A stretch of 19,174 nucleotides of DNA, taken from WRDS01 sp964492775. GTDB lineage: Bacteria; Actinomycetota; Coriobacteriia; Anaerosomatales; PHET01. How positions within the stretch are numbered: position 1 is the first letter of the stretch; each line of letters begins with the position of its first letter. The translations under genes were made by a program, and so were the position numbers. A model generated the notes under the pieces. It saw only the letters and a program-made list of their open reading frames with translations. It did no database searches and was not told where the DNA came from. Of the stretch, positions 13,490 through 19,174 are shown one piece after another. The stretch is from the NCBI GenBank assembly GCA_964492775.1, contig CAZBLH010000032.1, positions 1-19,174 on the forward strand, in the 5' to 3' direction.

Positions 13490-14390
13490 GTACAACATCG
13501 ACTTCCTCGGCAACAAGAAGTACCTGTTCGCGCTTTCGGCGGTCCTGCTGGTCGTGTCCATCGGGGCACTTGTCGTTCGCGGCTTGAACTTCGGCATTGA
13601 GTTCGCCGGCGGCACGGAGATAGACCTCGTGGGCACCGGTGACCTCCAGATCGATCAGGTCCGGGACGCGTTCAACGAGGCAGGCGTTGCAGAAGCGGCC
13701 ATTCAGAGCTTCTCAGGCGACACCGTGGGCTTCATGGTCAGGACCGACATCCAGAGCGCGGATGAGGCGCAGGCGGTGGCCGCTGCTGTGGCCAAGAGCC
13801 TCAATCTCTCGCCCGACTCGCTGCAGGTTACGACCATCGGCCCGGGCTGGGGCAAGAACGTCACCGACCGCTCGCTGATCGCGCTCGCGATCTCGTTCGG
13901 CGCCATCCTGCTCTACGTCTCGCTGCGCTTCGAGTACAAGATGTCGTTCGCCGCAATCGCCGCGCTTGTGCATGACGTGACGATCACACTCGGCCTGTAC
14001 GCCCTGTTCGGCCAGGAAGTGACGCCGAACACGGTCGCGGCGTTGCTGACGATCCTCGGCTACTCGCTCTACGACACGATCGTCATGTTCCACCGGGTCA
14101 AGGAGAACTCCACGCGCGCAGGCAAGAAGACGTTCGCTGCGATGGCAAACGACTCCATCAACGAGGTGCTGGTGCGTACCATCAACACCATCATCCTCTC
14201 GCTCATGCCCGTCATCTGCATGCTGATCTTCGGCGGCGACACGCTGTTCGACTTCGCGCTGGCGCTGACGATCGGTCTGGGTGTGAGCTCCTTCTCGTCG
14301 TTTGGTATCGCCACTCCGATCTACGTCATGTGGAAGGAGCGCGAGCCCAAGTACGCCGCTCTCAAGAAGAAGTACGGAGCGGCGGCATAA
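13482..14390 (+). CDS. secF: SecF, protein export subunit
   Basis: Partner of SecD (302 aa). One N-terminal helix (about 15-34) precedes the signature GLNFGIEFAGGTEI (34-47). A short periplasmic domain and five helices follow, with GYSLYDTIVMFHRVKE. Asp198 and Arg232 (VRTIN) match the proton-path residues known from Thermus SecDF. The ATG at 13482 overlaps the secD stop by eight bases, with a GGGGG run (about 13468-13472) upstream. The C-terminus is a short basic tail. It is the last gene of the operon, followed by a strong hairpin. Confidence 0.96.
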   Translation: MRRYNIDFLGNKKYLFALSAVLLVVSIGALVVRGLNFGIEFAGGTEIDLVGTGDLQIDQVRDAFNEAGVAEAAIQSFSGDTVGFMVRTDIQSADEAQAVAAAVAKSLNLSPDSLQVTTIGPGWGKNVTDRSLIALAISFGAILLYVSLRFEYKMSFAAIAALVHDVTITLGLYALFGQEVTPNTVAALLTILGYSLYDTIVMFHRVKENSTRAGKKTFAAMANDSINEVLVRTINTIILSLMPVICMLIFGGDTLFDFALALTIGLGVSSFSSFGIATPIYVMWKEREPKYAALKKKYGAAA

Positions 14391-14416
14391 CAGCAGGATT
14401 TCCCCAACGGGTTTTC

Positions 14417-14445
14417 GAGGCCGACACCCCGCAGGTGTCGGCCTC
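14417..14445 (+). terminator. 12-bp hairpin after secF
   Basis: GAGGCCGACACC, loop CCGCA, GGTGTCGGCCTC form a perfect 12-bp stem 26 bases after the secF stop. The following sequence is only mildly T-rich. It separates the sec operon from the next gene, whose -10 begins five bases downstream. Confidence 0.75.
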
Positions 14446-14450
14446 TCCGT

Positions 14451-14456
14451 TAGGAT
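14451..14456 (+). promoter_or_regulatory. -10 element of a putatively leaderless recJ-fusion promoter
   Basis: TAGGAT lies six bases before the ATG at 14463, the spacing seen at queH and at the ORF before ruvC. The -35 region falls in the terminator hairpin and has no recognisable hexamer. The intervening GGGGAT is too close to the ATG to be a normal ribosome site. Confidence 0.4.
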
Positions 14457-14462
14457 GGGGAT

Positions 14463-17400
14463 ATGACCGAACGGTGCCCCCAGAGATCATGGACTGTCGC
14501 GAGCGTCGACGATCGCGTCGTCGCTGAGCTGGAGCGTTCCACGGGGTTGTCACAGCCGGTCGCCCGCGTGCTTGCGGCGCGCGGAATCACCGATCCTGAG
14601 ACGGCTCGCCGCTTCCTCGACCCCTCTCTCGAGCGTGACTGGCTCGACCCGTTCCTTATCCCCGGAATGACCGCCGCGGTCGAGCGTGTCGCTGCCGCGG
14701 TGACCGGCGGCGAGCCGATCTGCGTGTTCGGCGACTTCGACCTGGACGGGATCTCGGCCTCCGCGGTCTGCGCGCGCGGCCTGGCCGCGATGGGCGCCGA
14801 CGTGGTCGCGCTCGTGCCGCACCGGTTCACGGAGGGCTACGGCCTTTCGGCGGCGGCGATCGGCCGCGTGCTTGAGTGCAAGCCTTCACTTGTGGTGACC
14901 GTTGACTGCGGGATCTCGAGTGTCGCCGAGGTCGCCACTCTTGCCGAGAAGGGCGTTGATGTCGTCGTCACCGACCACCACGAACCCTCGGGGCTCGTGC
15001 CCGACTCGGTGCCTGTCGTAGACCCCAAGCTCGATCCCGAGTGCCCATCACGCGACCTCGCCGGCGCCGGCGTCGCGCTCAAGCTGGTGCAGGCCGTCGG
15101 CGCCGAGCTCGGCTACCCGGACACCTGGCGGCTGCTTGTCGACCTCGCGACTCTGGGCACGGTCGCCGACAGCGTGCCGCTCTCGGGCGAGAACCGCGCG
15201 CTCGTTGCCGAGGGGATTGCGTCCATGCGCCGTGCGCCGCGCGTGTGCATCTCGGCGCTTGCGGCGACTGCGCGTGTCTCGCCGGTCGCGCTCACGAGCG
15301 AGTCCATCGGCTACCTGCTCGCCCCGCGCCTCAACGCCGCCGGCCGCATGGCCGACCCGGCCGATGCGCTCGCCCTGCTCATGTCGGATGACCCGGTGCG
15401 CGCCGAGGCGCTCGCCTACACGCTCGAGGAGCACAACCGCCAGCGCCAGACGGTTGAAGGAGATCTCAGCGCCGCCGCGCTCGCGATCGCGCACGAGAGC
15501 TACGCCGGCGAGCGTGCGGTGATCCTGTCGGGCGAGCACTGGCACGAGGGCGTGAAAGGCATCGTCGCCTCGAGGCTTGCCGAGACGTTCGGCGTGCCCG
15601 CGCTGCTCTTCGCGGTCGAGGACGGCATCGCTAAGGGCTCCGGGCGCTCGGTCGGTACCGTGGACCTCTTCGAGGCGATCGACACCTGCTGCTCGCACCT
15701 GCTCATCCGCTACGGCGGCCACGCGGCCGCAGTCGGGCTGGCGCTGCCTGCCGAGGACCTCCCGCGCTTCCGGGAGCTGCTGCTCGAGTATCTCGACACG
15801 CTACCTGCCGAGCGGTTCGTGACGACGCGTATCGCCGATGCCGAGCTCGCGCTCGATGGGCTCAGCGTGGGTCTCGGCGTGGAGCTCCTCGCGCTGGAGC
15901 CGTTCGGGCATGGCAACAAGCGGCCGCTGTTCTCGGCGAGCGGCGTGTTCATGAACGGGCGGGACCGGGTAGGTCGCGCCGCCGACCACCTGAAGTTCAC
16001 CGCCTACGACGGCGTTGCGTCGGTGCCGGCGATCGCGTTCCGGTGCCGCGACATCGACGAGCTGGTCGAGCACGATGCCGCGGTCGACCTGGCATTCGAG
16101 CTCAGCGTTGACGAGTGGCGGGGCCGCCGGCGGGCGCAGATGATCGTGCGAGACGTGATGCCGCACGTACCCACCGAGCCGGGTGCGGACGCGCCCACGG
16201 CGGCGCTGGTCGAGGACCTGTTCGCTCGCGCCGATGAGCTGCTCGCTCGCGAGGAGTACTCGGGCATCGAGGATGCGCCGAGCTTCCACACCAAGCTCGC
16301 GGGCGTGACCTTCGAGGGCCGCCAGGAGACCCTCGCCGCGCTCAAGCCCAAGACGCCGCTTCGGCTTGTGCGTGAGCCTGACAACCCACACGACTCCAAC
16401 GCCTGCGCGGTGCTCGATACGCGCGGTGTGCAGATCGGCTATCTCAACCGGCGCCTCGCGTCCGCGATTGGGCCCGCCGTCGACTCGGGCATCGAGTACG
16501 ACATCGAGGTCAGTGAGGTCACCGGGGGTGAGAAGGGCCGCTCGCTCGGCGTGAACGTGCTTCTCACACGCAGGGATGCGGCTGCAGCATCGGCCGACGA
16601 CACCGAGCGCAAGCTCGCCGCCCGAGCGGCGCTCGCTGCGCTTCCCCCGCACGAGCTCGAGTCCGAGCTCGTGCGCGTCTTCATCGGCGCGGGCAGGCTC
16701 CATGAGGCCCAGGTCCGCGCCCTCGCCGAGCTCGGGCAAGGCAGAAACACGCTGGTCGTGATGGCGACCGGCCGTGGCAAGTCGCTCATCTTCCACCTGC
16801 ACGCTGCCCGCCTCGCACTGCGCGGCGGCAAGGCAAGCGTGTTCGTGTACCCGCTTCGAGCGCTCGTTGCCGACCAGTCCTTCCACCTGGCCGAGGCGTT
16901 CGCCGAGGTCGGCCTTACGGTGCGCACCATCACGGGCGAGACCTCCCAGACCGAGCGCGACACGGCGTTCGCCCAGCTGGCAACAGGCGAGCTCGACACC
17001 GTGCTCACGACGCCTGAGTTCCTGCATTTCCACGCCGACCGGTTCGTGCAGACGGGCCGAGTGGGCTTCGTCGTCGTGGATGAGGCGCACCACGTGGGGC
17101 TAGCGCGCGCGGGGCACCGCCCGGCCTACGCCCGGCTGGGCGAGGCGATCTCAGCTCTCGGCAACCCGGACGTGCTCGCAGTGACCGCGACCGCCTCGGA
17201 CGAGATCGCCGCACAGATTCGCCGGACGCTCTCAATCGACGAGGTCGTGCTCGACCCTACGGTGCGCGAGAACCTCGCTATCGAGGACCGGCGCGGCATC
17301 ACCGACAAGGACGCCTACATCGCCTCGCTCGTTGCCTCTGGCGGCAAGTGCGTGATCTACGTGAACTCGCGGGAGCGCTCCGTGCGTCTCGCCCGCATGC

Positions 17401-18101
17401 TCCGCAAGCGCGTGCCGGGGCTCGGCTTCAAGATCGCCTTCTACAACGGCGGCCTGTCCCGCCCTGTGCGCCAGGTCGTGGAGCGGGCGTTCCGCTCTGG
17501 CGACCTGCAGACCGTCGTGGCCACGAGCGCGTTCGGCGAGGGCGTGAACATCCCGGACGTCCGCAACGTCGTGCTCTACCACCTGCCGTTCAACGCGGTG
17601 GAGTTCAACCAGATGTCCGGCCGAGCGGGACGTGACGGGCAGCCGGCGCGCATCCACCTCTTGTTCGGCGAGAACGACGCGCGCCTCAACGAGCGCATCC
17701 TGTCCTCACTCGCGCCCTCGCGCGACGACCTCGCGACGCTCTACCGCGTGCTGCGCTCCGTCGCCGAGGCGCAAGGGGAGGGCTTCGAGATCACCAACGC
17801 CGAGCTCGCCGAGCAGTCGCGCTCGGCGGACCGCCGCTTCGGCCTCGATGACCGGGGCGTCTCCTCGGCGCTGGGGATCTTCCGTGACCTGGGGCTCGTG
17901 ACTGGCGAGGGGCACGGCGCGTACCGTCGGCTTACGCTCTCGCCAGTCGCCGAGAAGGTCGACCTCGAGGCGAGCGTCCGTTATGCCGAGGGGCTCGACG
18001 AGATCGCTGAGTTCGCCGAGTTCCGCGAGTGGGTGCTCGGCGCCGAGGCACAAGAGTTGCTTGCACGCTTCGACCGGCCCATTCTTCCCTCTAGTCCGTA
18101 G
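14463..18101 (+). CDS. recJ: RecJ exonuclease-HIRAN-RecQ-like helicase fusion
   Basis: A 1212-residue, three-part DNA end-processing protein. Residues 1-568 are a complete RecJ: GDFDLDG (90-96), VDCG (147-150), DHH (171-173), TVADSVPL (233-240), the DHHA1 GGHAAAVG (418-425), PFGHGN (480-485) and the OB fold. All metal-binding acidic residues are present. Residues 603-704 look like a HIRAN domain (GVTFEGRQE, REPDNPHDSNA, GYLNRRLA), which in other proteins binds 3' DNA ends. Residues 735-1075 are a RecQ-like superfamily 2 helicase with ATGRGKS (768-774), DEAH (873-876), TATA (908-911) and QMSGRAGRDG (1050-1059). A helical/winged-helix tail follows, with no zinc-site cysteines. The frame is unbroken across all domain borders. 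Confidence 0.93.
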   Translation: MTERCPQRSWTVASVDDRVVAELERSTGLSQPVARVLAARGITDPETARRFLDPSLERDWLDPFLIPGMTAAVERVAAAVTGGEPICVFGDFDLDGISASAVCARGLAAMGADVVALVPHRFTEGYGLSAAAIGRVLECKPSLVVTVDCGISSVAEVATLAEKGVDVVVTDHHEPSGLVPDSVPVVDPKLDPECPSRDLAGAGVALKLVQAVGAELGYPDTWRLLVDLATLGTVADSVPLSGENRALVAEGIASMRRAPRVCISALAATARVSPVALTSESIGYLLAPRLNAAGRMADPADALALLMSDDPVRAEALAYTLEEHNRQRQTVEGDLSAAALAIAHESYAGERAVILSGEHWHEGVKGIVASRLAETFGVPALLFAVEDGIAKGSGRSVGTVDLFEAIDTCCSHLLIRYGGHAAAVGLALPAEDLPRFRELLLEYLDTLPAERFVTTRIADAELALDGLSVGLGVELLALEPFGHGNKRPLFSASGVFMNGRDRVGRAADHLKFTAYDGVASVPAIAFRCRDIDELVEHDAAVDLAFELSVDEWRGRRRAQMIVRDVMPHVPTEPGADAPTAALVEDLFARADELLAREEYSGIEDAPSFHTKLAGVTFEGRQETLAALKPKTPLRLVREPDNPHDSNACAVLDTRGVQIGYLNRRLASAIGPAVDSGIEYDIEVSEVTGGEKGRSLGVNVLLTRRDAAAASADDTERKLAARAALAALPPHELESELVRVFIGAGRLHEAQVRALAELGQGRNTLVVMATGRGKSLIFHLHAARLALRGGKASVFVYPLRALVADQSFHLAEAFAEVGLTVRTITGETSQTERDTAFAQLATGELDTVLTTPEFLHFHADRFVQTGRVGFVVVDEAHHVGLARAGHRPAYARLGEAISALGNPDVLAVTATASDEIAAQIRRTLSIDEVVLDPTVRENLAIEDRRGITDKDAYIASLVASGGKCVIYVNSRERSVRLARMLRKRVPGLGFKIAFYNGGLSRPVRQVVERAFRSGDLQTVVATSAFGEGVNIPDVRNVVLYHLPFNAVEFNQMSGRAGRDGQPARIHLLFGENDARLNERILSSLAPSRDDLATLYRVLRSVAEAQGEGFEITNAELAEQSRSADRRFGLDDRGVSSALGIFRDLGLVTGEGHGAYRRLTLSPVAEKVDLEASVRYAEGLDEIAEFAEFREWVLGAEAQELLARFDRPILPSSP

Positions 18102-18132
18102 TCGCCGAAAAGGCTTGAGAACTGGGGCACCT

Positions 18133-19174
18133 GTGACCGCGACGCTCAAACAGATCGAGGCTCAAGTCAGGGAGTACAACCCTGACGCGGATCTGACTGG
18201 GCTGGATGAGGCCTACGAGTTCGCGATTGCGGCGCACGAGGGGCAGCTGCGCAAGAGCGGTGAGCCGTTCGTGAACCACCCCCTCGAGGTGACGCTGATC
18301 CTCTCGGAGCTCCATCTCGACACCGCCACGCTCAAGGCCGCGCTCCTGCACGACGTCGTCGAGGACTCGGAGCACTCGCTCGAGGATATCCGCGAGCGGT
18401 TCGGCGATGAGGTCGCCGAACTCGTAGACGGTGTCACCAAGCTCGGTAAGATCGAGTTCGAGTCGCTTTCCGAGCAGCAGTCCAACAACCTGCGCAAGAT
18501 GCTCATCGCGATGGCGCAGGACATCCGCGTGATCCTCATCAAGCTCGCCGACCGGCTGCACAACATGCGCACCCTCTCGGCGCTTCCCCCGCAACGCCGC
18601 CTTGAAAAGGCGCGTGAGACGATCGAGATCTACGCGCCACTGGCGCACCGCCTCGGCATCTCCCAGGTCAAATGGGAGCTTGAGGACCTCGCGTTCTACT
18701 ACCTGGAGCCAATCAAGTTCCACCAGGTCTCTCGGATGGTCGCGGAGAGCCGAGAAGGGCGCGAGGCCTACACGAACCAGGTGATCTCTCAGCTCCACAA
18801 GGAGATCGCGCAGGTCGGCATCGAGGCCGAGATCTCCGGGCGGCCCAAGCACCTGTACAGCATCTACCAGAAGATGTCCGAGCAGGGCAAAGACTTCAGC
18901 GAGATCTACGACCTCATCGCGCTGCGCATCATCGTGGACTCGGTCAAGGACTGCTACGGCGCGCTCGGCACGGTCCACTCGATCTACAAGCCGGTTCCGG
19001 GCCGGTTCAAAGACTATGTGGCCATGCCTAAGTTCAACATGTACCAGTCCCTGCACACGACCGTCATCGGACCGTCCGGACGCCCGCTCGAGATCCAGAT
19101 CCGCACCGAAGAGATGCACCGGACCGCCGAGTACGGCATCGCCGCGCACTGGCGCTACAAAGAGGGCTACAAGG
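18133..19174 (+). CDS. rel: Bifunctional (p)ppGpp synthetase/hydrolase Rel (3' end missing)
   Basis: Stringent-response enzyme that makes and degrades (p)ppGpp. 347 codons are present and the frame runs off the window. The hydrolase HD domain is intact: NHPLEV, LLHDVVEDSE, DGVTKL, and KLADRLHNMRTL. The synthetase domain follows with GRPKHLYSIYQKM, YDLIALRIIV and YQSLHTTVIGP. The RFKD motif, in place of the EFDD of E. coli RelA, marks a bifunctional enzyme. The TGS and ACT regulatory domains lie beyond the window. The start is taken as GTG at 18133, with a weak GGGG ribosome site, 31 bases after the recJ fusion, so both may be co-transcribed. Confidence 0.96.
   Translation, partial: MTATLKQIEAQVREYNPDADLTGLDEAYEFAIAAHEGQLRKSGEPFVNHPLEVTLILSELHLDTATLKAALLHDVVEDSEHSLEDIRERFGDEVAELVDGVTKLGKIEFESLSEQQSNNLRKMLIAMAQDIRVILIKLADRLHNMRTLSALPPQRRLEKARETIEIYAPLAHRLGISQVKWELEDLAFYYLEPIKFHQVSRMVAESREGREAYTNQVISQLHKEIAQVGIEAEISGRPKHLYSIYQKMSEQGKDFSEIYDLIALRIIVDSVKDCYGALGTVHSIYKPVPGRFKDYVAMPKFNMYQSLHTTVIGPSGRPLEIQIRTEEMHRTAEYGIAAHWRYKEGYK

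Noticed and set aside
14457..14462. GGGGAT as a ribosome site for the recJ fusion
   Set aside because: It directly abuts the ATG, too close for normal Shine-Dalgarno pairing.
15801..17093. 430-codon minus-strand open frame opposite the recJ fusion
   Set aside because: High GC produces long antisense frames. The translation is Arg/Glu/His-rich with no recognisable domain, while the plus strand carries dense conserved motifs.
18091..19149. 352-codon minus-strand open frame opposite rel
   Set aside because: It is a mirror of the highly conserved Rel coding frame, has no family signature, and is explained by codon bias.

Overview
The window is high-GC bacterial chromosome, coding almost throughout, with GTG starts, stop/start overlaps and TANNNT-type -10 boxes. 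Gene content and several protein variants suggest a deep-branching, probably anaerobic actinobacterium, most likely Coriobacteriia or a relative. The pointers are a superoxide reductase, QueH instead of an obvious QueG, PdxS/PdxT vitamin B6 synthesis, and a Tgt with a V-Q-I guanine-pocket variant. The lineage is inferred from recall of family sequences, not from a search.

Layout. Positions 1-4264 (+) hold the 3' part of pdxS, then pdxT, yebC and a tightly overlapped ruvC-ruvA-ruvB operon. ruvC has its own promoter and a possible 15-codon leaderless leader ORF. Positions 4338-7108 hold two near-identical cold-shock genes with structured 5' UTRs and strong terminators. Between them lie a small all-helical protein of unknown function, a superoxide reductase on the minus strand, and folD. 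Positions 7133-8831 hold queH-queA. Positions 8877-10531 (-) hold an ECF sigma factor and its membrane-anchored zinc-finger anti-sigma factor. Positions 10600-14445 hold tgt, then yajC-secD-secF, closed by a 12-bp hairpin. Positions 14463-18101 encode a 1212-residue RecJ-HIRAN-RecQ-like fusion. From 18133 to the window end is the 5' part of a bifunctional rel gene.

How the genes work together. The order yebC-ruvCAB-queA-tgt-yajC-secDF-recJ-rel is a widely conserved bacterial block. Here it is interrupted by the csp/SOR/folD segment and by the sigma/anti-sigma pair between queA and tgt. RuvABC resolves Holliday junctions, and the fusion protein probably resects ends upstream of it. Tgt, QueA and QueH are the last three steps of tRNA queuosine synthesis. 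YajC-SecDF assists Sec export, and Rel controls (p)ppGpp.

The most unusual object is the RecJ-HIRAN-RecQ-like fusion. Other points of interest are four putative leaderless starts, an exact 12-bp palindrome inside the overlapping tgt/sigma promoters, and repeated ATAGGG hairpins in the csp leaders. No stretch over 300 bases lacks a gene; the longest gap is 4265-4501. I saw no tRNA, rRNA, CRISPR array, insertion sequence or phage gene.
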